Positions 1 through 7,760 of a stretch of 64,000 nt of DNA are shown one piece after another. The stretch spans positions 48,859-112,858 of the forward strand of contig CAYULA010000004.1 in the NCBI GenBank assembly GCA_964445525.1. Direction: 5' to 3'. The notes beneath the pieces are model-generated. The model was not told where the DNA came from, searched no databases, and saw only the letters and a list, made by a program, of their open reading frames with translations. The first letter of the stretch is position 1. Every line of letters begins with the position of its first letter. Position numbers and translations under genes: made by a program. This stretch comes from Penumbrarchaeum sp964445525 (GTDB lineage: Archaea; Thermoplasmatota; Penumbrarchaeia; Penumbrarchaeales; Penumbrarchaeaceae).

Positions 1-1818
1 ATGAATGTGAAAAGCGTGGAGGGGCTGCCGCAGTTACCGGATGAAGACACACTTCCGAAAATGTCCTCGATACCGGTGGAGGAAGTCGAGGTTCTCGTCA
101 TAGGGGGAGGCCCTTCGGGTCTGTCCGCCTCGATAGAACTGGGTAAGCTCGGAATCAAGACCCTTCTGGTGGATGACAAGGACCGGCTCGGAGGAAAGCT
201 GGTACTCCAGACCCACAAGTTCTTCGGATCCGTGGAGGATTCCTATGCGGGAACAAGGGGTTACGAGATCGGACATATACTACAGGAGGAGCTGGACAAA
301 CTCTCTTCGGTCGATATATGGCTGGAAACTACCGCAGTCGGGGTGTTTTCCGACGGAATCGTCGGAGTTGTCAAGGGAAACAAATACAGGATGATCAGAC
401 CGAAAAAGCTCCTTGTTGCCACCGGGGCCAGGGAGAAGATGCTCTCATTTCCGGGAAACACCCTTCCGGGTGTTTACGGAGCCGGGGCGTTCCAGACTCT
501 TGTCAACAGGGACCTGGTAAAATCATCGGACAGGGTCCTGATCGTGGGAGGTGGGAATGTGGGCTTGATCGCCGGCTACCACGCCATTCAGGCAGGTATA
601 GAGGTGGCGGCCCTGATAGAGGCAATGCCCCAGGTGGGCGGCTACAAGGTCCACGCGGATAAGCTGATGAGGCTCGGGGTTCCCATTTTCACCAGACATA
701 CCATAGTGGCTGCAGAAGGCGACAATAAGGTTGAAAAAGCGGTAGTTGCCAAGCTGGATGAGAACTGGAAGGTGGTCCCCGGAACCCAGAGGGCATATGA
801 TGTGGATACGATCCTGATCGCAGTCGGACTGGACGAGGTGAACGAATTTCATAATAAAGCGGTCGAGTTCGGGATCGACTCGTATGTGGCAGGGGATGCT
901 CAGGAGATCGCCGAGGCATCTGCGGCAATGTTCACCGGCAAGATAGAGGGTCTGAAAATTGCAAAGGACCTCGGAAGATACGAAAGCGAGGTCCCCGTGG
1001 AATGGGACAGGAAAGCCACCGTCCTCAAATCCAAACCGGGGCCTGTCAAACCAAGGAGTGAGGTTGAAAAAGAAGATGGTGTTTTCCCGGTCTTTCACTG
1101 CACCCAGGAGGTCCCCTGCAATCCATGCATCTCGGTCTGTCCCGTTGATGCTTTGAAAACCGAGAGGGACGAGATCACCGGTCTCCCCTACATGATCGAC
1201 CTTGACAAATGCATCGGATGCATGAGCTGCGTTGGGATATGTCCCGGACTCGCAATTACACTGGTGGACTACAGGAAGGATTCCGAAAACCCCACCATAA
1301 CCCTTCCCTACGAGGTATGGAGGGAGAAGGTGGAACCCGGCAAGGAGGTTCCGCTTACTGATAACGAGGGAGCGATCCTTGGAAGATATCCGGTGCAGAA
1401 GGTCATGGACAATCCGAAATATCCGGGAACACTGCTTGTCCAGTTCAGGGTGGATAAGTCCAGGGCCAAAAAGATTGCAGGGATATGGGTCCAGGAGAAG
1501 CAAAAGGAACCCATGGAAACCTACGAGAAGGAAACCCTTCCCGATGAAGCTGTGGTCTGCCGATGTGAGAGGGTGACCGCGGGTGAGATAAGGAAGGCGA
1601 TCAGGGAAGGTGTCAGGGACCTCAATCATCTCAAGGCCGTCACCAGGGCCGGGATGGGTGCCTGCGGATCAAAGACCTGCAGACCTATGATATTCAGATT
1701 GTTCAGGGAGGAAGGCATCGACTTAGGGGAGGTCACTGACAGGACCGACCGACCTCTCTTCGTGGAGGTCCCCCTTGGTTCCTTCGCCGGTATTGAGGGA
1801 GGTGAAAACGATGGGTGA
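1..1818 (+). CDS. Iron-sulfur/FAD dehydrogenase, large (alpha-type) subunit
   Basis: The protein resembles the alpha subunit of dye-linked proline/sarcosine/cyanide-synthase-type dehydrogenases. An FAD Rossmann motif GGGPSG lies at residues 35-40 and a second nucleotide-binding motif GGGNVG at 183-188. A ferredoxin-like insert has cysteines 368, 374, 377 and 381 and cysteines 404, 407, 410 and 414, enough for two [4Fe-4S] clusters. A BFD-like [2Fe-2S] domain near the C terminus has C520, C522, C555 and C560. It probably passes electrons from the FAD of the beta subunit, encoded by the next gene (8-nt overlap), to a quinone, NAD or dye-type acceptor. The first in-frame ATG is the first base of the window, so the gene may start upstream and an upstream small subunit cannot be excluded. 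Substrate is unknown. Confidence 0.85.
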   Translation: MNVKSVEGLPQLPDEDTLPKMSSIPVEEVEVLVIGGGPSGLSASIELGKLGIKTLLVDDKDRLGGKLVLQTHKFFGSVEDSYAGTRGYEIGHILQEELDKLSSVDIWLETTAVGVFSDGIVGVVKGNKYRMIRPKKLLVATGAREKMLSFPGNTLPGVYGAGAFQTLVNRDLVKSSDRVLIVGGGNVGLIAGYHAIQAGIEVAALIEAMPQVGGYKVHADKLMRLGVPIFTRHTIVAAEGDNKVEKAVVAKLDENWKVVPGTQRAYDVDTILIAVGLDEVNEFHNKAVEFGIDSYVAGDAQEIAEASAAMFTGKIEGLKIAKDLGRYESEVPVEWDRKATVLKSKPGPVKPRSEVEKEDGVFPVFHCTQEVPCNPCISVCPVDALKTERDEITGLPYMIDLDKCIGCMSCVGICPGLAITLVDYRKDSENPTITLPYEVWREKVEPGKEVPLTDNEGAILGRYPVQKVMDNPKYPGTLLVQFRVDKSRAKKIAGIWVQEKQKEPMETYEKETLPDEAVVCRCERVTAGEIRKAIREGVRDLNHLKAVTRAGMGACGSKTCRPMIFRLFREEGIDLGEVTDRTDRPLFVEVPLGSFAGIEGGENDG

Positions 1819-2962
1819 GTACGAGGTCATCGTAATTGGTGCTGGAAGCGTCGGCCTCCCTCTGGCCATGTCACTGGGAGAAATGGGTTTGAAGACCCTT
1901 GTTCTTGACAAGAGGGCCTCTCCGGGCCAGGGTGAGAACAAACACGCCATCGGCGGTATAAGGGCAACCCATTCCGATCCCGCGAAGATACTCACCTGCA
2001 AGAGGTCGCTCGAGGTGTTTTCCTCGTGGCAGGGAAAGCACGGCGATGACATCGAGTGGATGATGGGGGGCTACACTTTTCCTGTATACCGGGAAGCGGA
2101 GGAAAAAGCGCTCAAGAAGATACTTCCGATCCAGAAGGAACACGGACTGAACATAGATTTCCAGGGACCTGACAGGATAACGGATGTGGTTCCCGGGATA
2201 AATCCGGATGGGCTGATCGGTGGCACACATTCACCGGAGGATGGTTCAGCTTCTCCACTGATCTCGGCCAACGCCTTTTACAGGTATGCCCTCTCCAACG
2301 ATGTGGACTTCCACTTCAAGGAAGGTGTCAAGACACTGATTATAGAAAATGGCAGGATGGCGGGGGTGGGAACGGACAGATCGAATTATTTCGCACCAGT
2401 AATTGTCGATGCCGCGGGTCCTCACTCCCCGGAGATATGCTCTGGTTCGGCGATCGATATACCTGTCTTTCCGGAGTCTCATGAAGGGGCCATTACCGAA
2501 CCCGTGGAACAGTTCTTCACCTCCATGGTCGTTGATCTGAGGCCCGGTCCCGGTTCCAAAAATTATTATTTCTATCAGAACCGCCAGGGTCAGATAGTAT
2601 TCTGCATAACCCCCGAACCTGCTATTCAGGGATTGGACAAGAGGGAGACCTCCATATTTCTCCCCCAGGTTGCAAGGAGAATGGTGGACCTGCTTCCCAG
2701 ATTGAAGAACATAAGGGTGAGGAGGGTATGGAGAGGATTGTACCCGATGACTCCGGACGGTTCACCTCTGGTGGGCTGGAGCAGGGATGTCAAGGGATTA
2801 TTCCATATGACCGGTATGTGCGGACAGGGATTCATGCTGGGCCCCGGTCTCGGGGAGGTAGTTGCAAGGGAGCTTACCGGGAAAACATTGGATAGCGACA
2901 GGATAATCCTTGATGGGTTTTATCCTTACAGAAAGTTCGGAGGCGAGGAAACCCTCAAATGA
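1811..2962 (+). CDS. FAD-dependent amino acid/amine dehydrogenase, beta-type subunit (DAO family)
   Basis: This is a D-amino-acid-oxidase-fold flavoprotein of 383 residues, similar to sarcosine oxidase beta, HcnC and proline dehydrogenase beta. The FAD motif GAGSVG is at residues 10-15. The C-terminal part carries DGSPLVGW and MCGQGFMLGPG, the usual FAD-closing region of the family. The ATG at 1811 is chosen because a strong ribosome site GGAGGTGA ends 6 nt before it; the upstream GTG at 1775 lies inside the preceding gene and adds 12 poor residues. It overlaps the alpha-type subunit gene by 8 nt, so both are probably translated together as one complex oxidising an amino acid or imine-forming amine. 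Its 3' end overlaps the opposite-strand carbamate kinase gene by 8 nt. Confidence 0.85.
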   Translation: MGEYEVIVIGAGSVGLPLAMSLGEMGLKTLVLDKRASPGQGENKHAIGGIRATHSDPAKILTCKRSLEVFSSWQGKHGDDIEWMMGGYTFPVYREAEEKALKKILPIQKEHGLNIDFQGPDRITDVVPGINPDGLIGGTHSPEDGSASPLISANAFYRYALSNDVDFHFKEGVKTLIIENGRMAGVGTDRSNYFAPVIVDAAGPHSPEICSGSAIDIPVFPESHEGAITEPVEQFFTSMVVDLRPGPGSKNYYFYQNRQGQIVFCITPEPAIQGLDKRETSIFLPQVARRMVDLLPRLKNIRVRRVWRGLYPMTPDGSPLVGWSRDVKGLFHMTGMCGQGFMLGPGLGEVVARELTGKTLDSDRIILDGFYPYRKFGGEETLK

Positions 2963-3905
2963 TCGTGGTTCCAGCTTCCCCTTCCATTGCGAGGTGGCCG
3001 TCCTCGATGGAGGAGATGATCACCTTCTTCCCCCCTCCTTCGAGGAACTGTATCGCGGCCTCGATCTTGGGTCCCATGGAACCTTTGGGGAACTGACCTT
3101 CCTGGAGGAATCTTTCGGCATCCTCCTTTGAGAGCCTGGAAAGCTTTCTCTGTTCTTTCTTCCCGAAATCGAGGTAGACTCCATCCGTATCGGTAAGTAT
3201 CATCAATGTATGTGCCCCTATTTCATTGCCAAGGACCGCAGAGGCTCTGTCCTTGTCGATGACAGCATCCATTCCCTCCAGTCTGCCGTCATCTTCGTAA
3301 TAGACGGGAGATCCTCCCCCTCCCGCTGCGACAACTATGGTGCCGTCGTTTACCAGTTTCCTGATGACCCTGGAGTTGACAATTTTTTTTGGTATAGGGG
3401 AGGGAACCACCCTTCTCCATCCCCTGCCCTTGTCTTCTTTCACTATCCAACCGTTCTTTTCCGCCAGTTCCTTCGCTTTCTCTTCTTCATAGAACTGGCC
3501 AACGTATTTGTTCGGATCCTTGACAGAAGGATCGTCCCTGTCCACCACGGTCTGGGTAACAAGGGTTGCAACATCCCTCTCTATCCCTTCCTTTTTCAGG
3601 CCGTTTAAAAGCGATTGCTCTATCATGTATCCGATTCCGCCTTCGGTATCGGCCACAAGTACCCCCAGAGGAATATCGGGAGCCACACCTCTCGCCATCT
3701 CCACCCTTAAAAGTGCGTTTCCCACCTGAGGGCCATTGCCGTGGGTGATAACCATCTTGTATCCCTCGGCCGCCATCCTGATGATCGGGGGAAGGGATTC
3801 CCTGGTATGTTTGAACTGATTTGCAATGGTGTCGGTGATTCCCTTCCGGGTTATGGCATTGCCGCCAAGTGCAACAACCACGGATCTCCTCTTGTAATTT
3901 ATCAG
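2955..3905 (-). CDS. arcC: Carbamate kinase
   Basis: The amino acid kinase fold is clear: VVALGGNA at the N terminus, THGNGPQVG for the phosphate/carbamate region, a long AAGGGGSPV loop and the C-terminal PKIEAA segment. The family interconverts ATP + carbamate with ADP + carbamoyl phosphate in fermentative arginine or purine breakdown. Start choice is uncertain. The longest frame begins at a TTG (3962) that lies upstream of a TATA-like box near 3944-3951. GGAGGA at 3913-3908 precedes an in-frame CTG at 3905, giving 316 residues, the usual length. The first ATG/GTG/TTG after that is GTG 3881, which would begin directly with MVVALGG. I favour CTG 3905, with GTG 3881 as the alternative. No other arginine deiminase pathway gene is nearby. 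Confidence 0.9.
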   Translation of the reverse strand: MINYKRRSVVVALGGNAITRKGITDTIANQFKHTRESLPPIIRMAAEGYKMVITHGNGPQVGNALLRVEMARGVAPDIPLGVLVADTEGGIGYMIEQSLLNGLKKEGIERDVATLVTQTVVDRDDPSVKDPNKYVGQFYEEEKAKELAEKNGWIVKEDKGRGWRRVVPSPIPKKIVNSRVIRKLVNDGTIVVAAGGGGSPVYYEDDGRLEGMDAVIDKDRASAVLGNEIGAHTLMILTDTDGVYLDFGKKEQRKLSRLSKEDAERFLQEGQFPKGSMGPKIEAAIQFLEGGGKKVIISSIEDGHLAMEGEAGTTII

Positions 3906-4027
3906 TGACCTTCCTCCGAGAGAACCCCGGATTGTTTGAGGACATATAAATAATTGAAGCAAATACAGTCCATATCAAGTCCAGGTCTCCACAGGAATTG
4001 AAAGAAATAAGTAATCTACAAATTTCC

Positions 4028-4225
4028 TATATATATTGAAAAATATTGTATATATTTTAGGTAGGAAAAAAACATATATGACCTGGACCAATGGAAAATT
4101 TACCCCCGATCCTGGCCATCACCTGGTCCGTTAGGACCTCTTGACAGGGGGTCCTGTCGTTTTCGGTCAGAGGATCAAACCCCATTGAGGATAATCCATC
4201 CCTTGGCAAGGGAGGAGGTGTTGAA
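4028..4225 (+). promoter_or_regulatory. Promoter and structured 5' leader of the KamA-family gene
   Basis: Three TATA-like stretches (4028-4036, 4048-4058, 4071-4079) are followed by about 125-150 nt before the TTG start at 4226, unlike the leaderless genes around it. The leader holds nested complementary segments: GGACC/ATGG near 4084-4094 with CCAT/GGTCC near 4118-4131, AGGACC with GGTCCT (about 4133-4155), and CCCTT-GGC-AAGGG (4200-4212), whose 3' arm runs into the ribosome site GGAGGAGGTG (4211-4220). The pairing is visible in the sequence; a regulatory role is inference. Confidence 0.45.
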
Positions 4226-5413
4226 TTGCCAATTCGATATGTGAAGAAAATAGCAGACGTTGAAGGTCTTTCGGAGAAAGAATTAACGGACCTGAAGGAA
4301 GTTACAGAAAAATATCCATTCTTTTCCAATGATTACTATCTATCCCTCATTGACTGGGATGATCCCGAAGATCCCATAAGAAAGATAATAATCCCAACTA
4401 TGGGCGAGATAGACAACGGCGGTTCAATGGATCCGTCAAACGAGAAAAGCTTCACTCGTGCAAAGGGACTGGAGCATAAATACGGACCCACGGCCCTCAT
4501 ATTGGCGAGCAGGGCCTGCGGGGGAGTCTGCCGGTTCTGTTTCAGAAAGAGGATATTCCAGCCGGACAATATCGAGGCAGTTCCCGACCTCTCGGCCGCT
4601 CTGGAATACCTGAGGTCCCACAAGGAGATCAATAACGTTCTTCTTACCGGCGGGGATCCCCTTGTGCTTCCAACCGGATATCTGAAGAAGATACTTGCCC
4701 AGATTTACAGGATGGAACATATAAGATTCGTCAGGATAGGCTCCAAGATACCGGTTTACAATCCCTACAGGATACTTGAGGACCCAACCCTTGGAGATCT
4801 GGTGAGCAGATTTTCCAAACAGGAGAGAAAGCTCTACTTCATAACCGATATCAATCACCCGAAAGAACTGACCCCTCAGGCCGTTTCCGCATTGAACATA
4901 TTGAGAGAAAACGGTGCGATACTCTCGAATCAGACACCCCTTTTGAGGGGAGTAAACGATTCCAGGGAAACCTTGATGGAACTCTTCAACAGGCTGGCCG
5001 CAATCGGAATTCCTCCTTACTATGTCTTCCAGTGCAGACCTACTAAAGGAAACAAGCCATTTGCCGTTCCCATAGAGGAAGGTTACCGAATTTTCGAGGA
5101 AGCCAAGGCCGACCTTTCCGGTCTGGCGAAGAGATCAAGATTCATAATGTCCCATGCCACCGGAAAGCTCGAGATCACGGCCCTTACAGATGAGCATATC
5201 ATATTCAAATACCACAATTCCGCCCACGAGGAAAATCGATCCAGGGTACTGATATACAGGAGAAATCCCGATGCATACTGGCTGGATGATTACAAGGAAC
5301 TGGTAGGTTCCTATGGGCCTGACATCAACCACAAGGTCAAAATGGACAGGCCCGACATGGGCCGCGGGCACGGAATCCAGGTTCACGACGCTAACATATC
5401 AGCGTTAAAGTAG
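4226..5413 (+). CDS. KamA-family radical SAM aminomutase
   Basis: The radical SAM motif is C98-x3-C102-x2-C105 (CGGVCRFC), the spacing used by lysine 2,3-aminomutases. SHATGK places a candidate PLP lysine at K314, and TGGDPL is the usual GGDP/SAM-ribose element. The family moves an amino group from C2 to C3 of lysine or glutamate using SAM and PLP. The C-terminal 80 residues (from about 315) do not look like the short tail of classical AblA, so the substrate is not assigned. The TTG at 4226 is chosen because GGAGGTG ends 5 nt upstream. A thioredoxin gene follows after 36 nt. No beta-lysine acetyltransferase (AblB) is in view, so osmolyte synthesis cannot be claimed. Confidence 0.82.
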   Translation: MPIRYVKKIADVEGLSEKELTDLKEVTEKYPFFSNDYYLSLIDWDDPEDPIRKIIIPTMGEIDNGGSMDPSNEKSFTRAKGLEHKYGPTALILASRACGGVCRFCFRKRIFQPDNIEAVPDLSAALEYLRSHKEINNVLLTGGDPLVLPTGYLKKILAQIYRMEHIRFVRIGSKIPVYNPYRILEDPTLGDLVSRFSKQERKLYFITDINHPKELTPQAVSALNILRENGAILSNQTPLLRGVNDSRETLMELFNRLAAIGIPPYYVFQCRPTKGNKPFAVPIEEGYRIFEEAKADLSGLAKRSRFIMSHATGKLEITALTDEHIIFKYHNSAHEENRSRVLIYRRNPDAYWLDDYKELVGSYGPDINHKVKMDRPDMGRGHGIQVHDANISALK

Positions 5414-5449
5414 ATTTCAGGTTCAAACCTAGAATCCTCAGGTGTTGCC

Positions 5450-5875
5450 ATGGGCGATGAGGAAGATCCCGAGCTTGAAGCTCTGAGAAAAAGAAAGGCC
5501 GAACAGTTGAAGAAAACCCTGACCGAAGAAGAGGAGAGAAAACAATGGCCCGGTGAACCCGTGGAGATCACCGATCAGAATTTCAGGCAGATGGTATCCC
5601 AGTATCCGAACCTGGTAATAGATTTCTGGGCGCCCTGGTGCGCTCCCTGCAAGATGGTATCCCCGATAATCGAAAATCTTGCAACATCGTACAGGGGAAA
5701 GGTGGTTTTCGGAAAGCTGAATATCGACGAGAACAGTCAAACAGCACACTCATTCAAGGTCATGTCCATACCCACCCTTCTTTTCATCAAGAACATGGAG
5801 CTTGTGGACAGGGTTACCGGTGCAGTTCCGAAGAAGGTACTTCAACAATACATCGACAAACACATGTCATGGTGA
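5450..5875 (+). CDS. Thioredoxin with charged N-terminal extension
   Basis: A thioredoxin fold of 141 residues with active site WCAPC (C64, C67) and the cis-proline segment MSIPTLLF. It reduces protein disulfides in the cytoplasm. The first 45 residues form a charged, probably helical extension (DPELEALRKRKAEQLKK) before the thioredoxin domain begins at about residue 38. This stretch resembles the N-terminal helix of PDCD5-type archaeal proteins and the extensions of some archaeal thioredoxins. The ATG at 5450 follows AGGTG at 5440-5444. It sits 36 nt after the KamA-family gene on the same strand and may be co-transcribed with it. Confidence 0.9.
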   Translation: MGDEEDPELEALRKRKAEQLKKTLTEEEERKQWPGEPVEITDQNFRQMVSQYPNLVIDFWAPWCAPCKMVSPIIENLATSYRGKVVFGKLNIDENSQTAHSFKVMSIPTLLFIKNMELVDRVTGAVPKKVLQQYIDKHMSW

Positions 5876-5949
5876 CTTTCGAGTATGTGTTTTATTTCCA
5901 AAACCAATAAATATGCACCCCATTGTCGGATATTTGTAAAGGTCATGCC

Positions 5950-6549
5950 ATGGAAATAGATGAGCCGGAGCTTACAAGCAAGGAACAGGGAGATGTGGAC
6001 CCCAGAAGCAATCTCTTGAGACTTGCTGTTTTCATAGCATTTCTGGTTCTTATCCTTGTAATATTGAGATATACACTGGGAGATTATCTCGAACATTACG
6101 GTGAGTACCTGGTGGAGAGGTTCGGCTACCTCGGGATGTTCGGGGCCACCCTTTTCATGGATACATTTATTGTCCCGATATCCCCCGACATAATCATATT
6201 TGTCTCAATAGCAGGGAATGTGAACACCTTCCGGGCGATTTTCACGATAGCACTTGCATCAATGATCGCGGGAAATCTCGGATATTTGATTGGTAAATTC
6301 CTGGGGCACAGGGAATTCGTGACAAAAAGACTGAAAAAATACGAAAAAAAGGGCAAATACCTAATGAAGAAATACGGTCTGTGGGCGGTTATCGTCGGAG
6401 CCATGACGCCCATACCATTTTCGGCAATATGCTGGCTTGCCGGTATGCTGGAGATGAAGTACACCCATTTCCTTGCCGGCGTCTTGTGGCGGCTTCCCAG
6501 ATTTCTTCTCTGGTATATTATCATAGGATTTGGTTTCAAAGGAGTATGA
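5950..6549 (+). CDS. DedA/VTT-domain membrane protein
   Basis: An integral membrane protein of 199 residues with the VTT (SNARE-associated/DedA, YqaA-like) pattern. There is a first TM at about residues 25-45, then the re-entrant region with FGATLFMDTF and a conserved proline-rich ISPDII segment, AGNLGYLIGK with a following basic loop, and PIPFSAICWLAG near the end. Family members are linked to lipid scrambling or flipping and proton-coupled transport; the substrate here is unknown. A TTG at 5923 would add nine residues. ATG 5950 is preferred because a TATA-like AATAAATATG at about 5905-5914 would place the transcript start near 5935. The gene ends 1 nt from the convergent radical SAM gene. 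Confidence 0.8.
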   Translation: MEIDEPELTSKEQGDVDPRSNLLRLAVFIAFLVLILVILRYTLGDYLEHYGEYLVERFGYLGMFGATLFMDTFIVPISPDIIIFVSIAGNVNTFRAIFTIALASMIAGNLGYLIGKFLGHREFVTKRLKKYEKKGKYLMKKYGLWAVIVGAMTPIPFSAICWLAGMLEMKYTHFLAGVLWRLPRFLLWYIIIGFGFKGV

Positions 6550-6550
6550 T

Positions 6551-7621
6551 TCAGGGGATGATCTCGCATCCGTTATTTATCTCCGGATATTCGAAGCTGT
6601 CCTGATCCAAGGTTCCGTTTCGTATCAATTCCTCTGCCATGGGTACCAATTCATCCAATTTCCCTATCATCCTTCTTGTGGAGAGGCAGATCCTATCGAA
6701 CCATTCGGGACCCCATCCCTCAGTCTGATTGGCATAGAGGCATCTCCCCCCGCAGACCCATAGTATATCACAATTTGTGCAGGGAGGACCCACCTTCCTG
6801 GAATCGAATATCCCTCCGGGTGTTGAATCTCTGATGTTTCCAACGTTTGAATACAGTAGCTCCGGTGCGATGGGGCAGGTTTCGATGGATCCCGATGTCA
6901 TGATCGAGAATGAATCCACCCCTGCGCCGCACCAGATGTGGTGAGGTTTTCTTGTTATCAGGGTCCTCATGATGGGTATGAAGGGGACCATTCCTGGAAC
7001 TCTTCCCTTTTTCAATTCTGAGGAGAAATCCTCAATCAGTTTCCTGATTCCTTCATCGTATTTATCGATCCATGCCCTCACATCTCCTCTTGTTTCCAGA
7101 TCTGTCCAGAACACATCGAGCTGCCAGTGGACATGATCGAAATGGTCCAGGAGGTGTGTGACATCTCTATGAATTTCTCCTTGATCGGAGAATGCCATCC
7201 TTGCGATTAGGTCCCCCTCGTATCCGCGTTTTTTAATTTCCTCGACGTTTTTCATTACCAGATCATATGTCCCTTTTCCCCTGGAGGAATCCGTTACATC
7301 GGGACCGCCGTCGAGGGATACAAGTATGGAATGGATTCGGTGCAGATAGGGATCCTTCAATCCGTCAAGAAGTGTACCATTGGTTTGGAGAGTGAACGCT
7401 TTTGCAGGCACCCTGTCCATGATTTCTTCCAATTTTTCCATGGCAAGAAGAGGCTCCCCTCCGTAGAATCCGATCACAGCTTCATCATCCTGTGATATGA
7501 ACTTCACGAGGTCCTCTATGTCGTATTCAATATCCGGAGGTATGCCGGGGAGGTTTCTCGTACCTCCGCAGTATCTGCATTTGAGATTGCATCTCTCGGT
7601 GGTTAGGACATGATACTGCAT
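6551..7621 (-). CDS. Radical SAM/SPASM enzyme, putative peptide-modifying
   Basis: The N terminus carries the radical SAM motif C11-x3-C15-x2-C18 (CNLKCRYC). GFYGGEPLL and LQTNGT supply the usual SAM-binding elements. The C-terminal third is a SPASM-type auxiliary cluster region (WCGAG, ETCPIAPE, CTNCDILWVCGGRC, ICL) that can bind extra [4Fe-4S] clusters. The architecture and the N terminus resemble the archaeal AF_0577/Mhun_1560-like families annotated as putative peptide modifiers, which is assignment from memory. No precursor-like small ORF is obvious next to it; the 139 nt before it up to the divergent Fic gene hold only promoter-like A+T-rich sequence. A TATA-like box near 7650 suggests a leaderless transcript. 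Confidence 0.8.
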   Translation of the reverse strand: MQYHVLTTERCNLKCRYCGGTRNLPGIPPDIEYDIEDLVKFISQDDEAVIGFYGGEPLLAMEKLEEIMDRVPAKAFTLQTNGTLLDGLKDPYLHRIHSILVSLDGGPDVTDSSRGKGTYDLVMKNVEEIKKRGYEGDLIARMAFSDQGEIHRDVTHLLDHFDHVHWQLDVFWTDLETRGDVRAWIDKYDEGIRKLIEDFSSELKKGRVPGMVPFIPIMRTLITRKPHHIWCGAGVDSFSIMTSGSIETCPIAPELLYSNVGNIRDSTPGGIFDSRKVGPPCTNCDILWVCGGRCLYANQTEGWGPEWFDRICLSTRRMIGKLDELVPMAEELIRNGTLDQDSFEYPEINNGCEIIP

Positions 7622-7760
7622 TCTGGGAGGCCCATTACAAATCGGGATTTATTGGTTTCGGAAAAAAGTAATTCTCCCGGATTTTATTATTTTATTGTTA
7701 TAATGTATTTATAAAAAACAGTAAATTATTAATAACCGATTTATGTTTTCCTAACATATT
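7622..7760. promoter_or_regulatory. Divergent promoter region between the radical SAM and Fic genes
   Basis: Very A+T-rich. For the minus-strand gene, CCAATAAATCC (around 7645-7655, minus sense) lies about 25 nt before the ATG. For the Fic gene, TATTTATAAAAAAC (about 7706-7719) and GATTTATG (about 7738-7745) are candidate TATA boxes. No clear ribosome site precedes either gene, consistent with leaderless starts. Confidence 0.4.

Noticed and set aside
523..1629. 368-codon minus-strand open frame inside the first dehydrogenase gene
   Set aside because: Antisense shadow of a clearly conserved iron-sulfur/FAD protein; no family motif in its translation.
4080..4225. Known lysine riboswitch
   Set aside because: The leader is shorter than the bacterial lysine riboswitch and its characteristic multi-helix core was not found; only generic stem pairing is seen.
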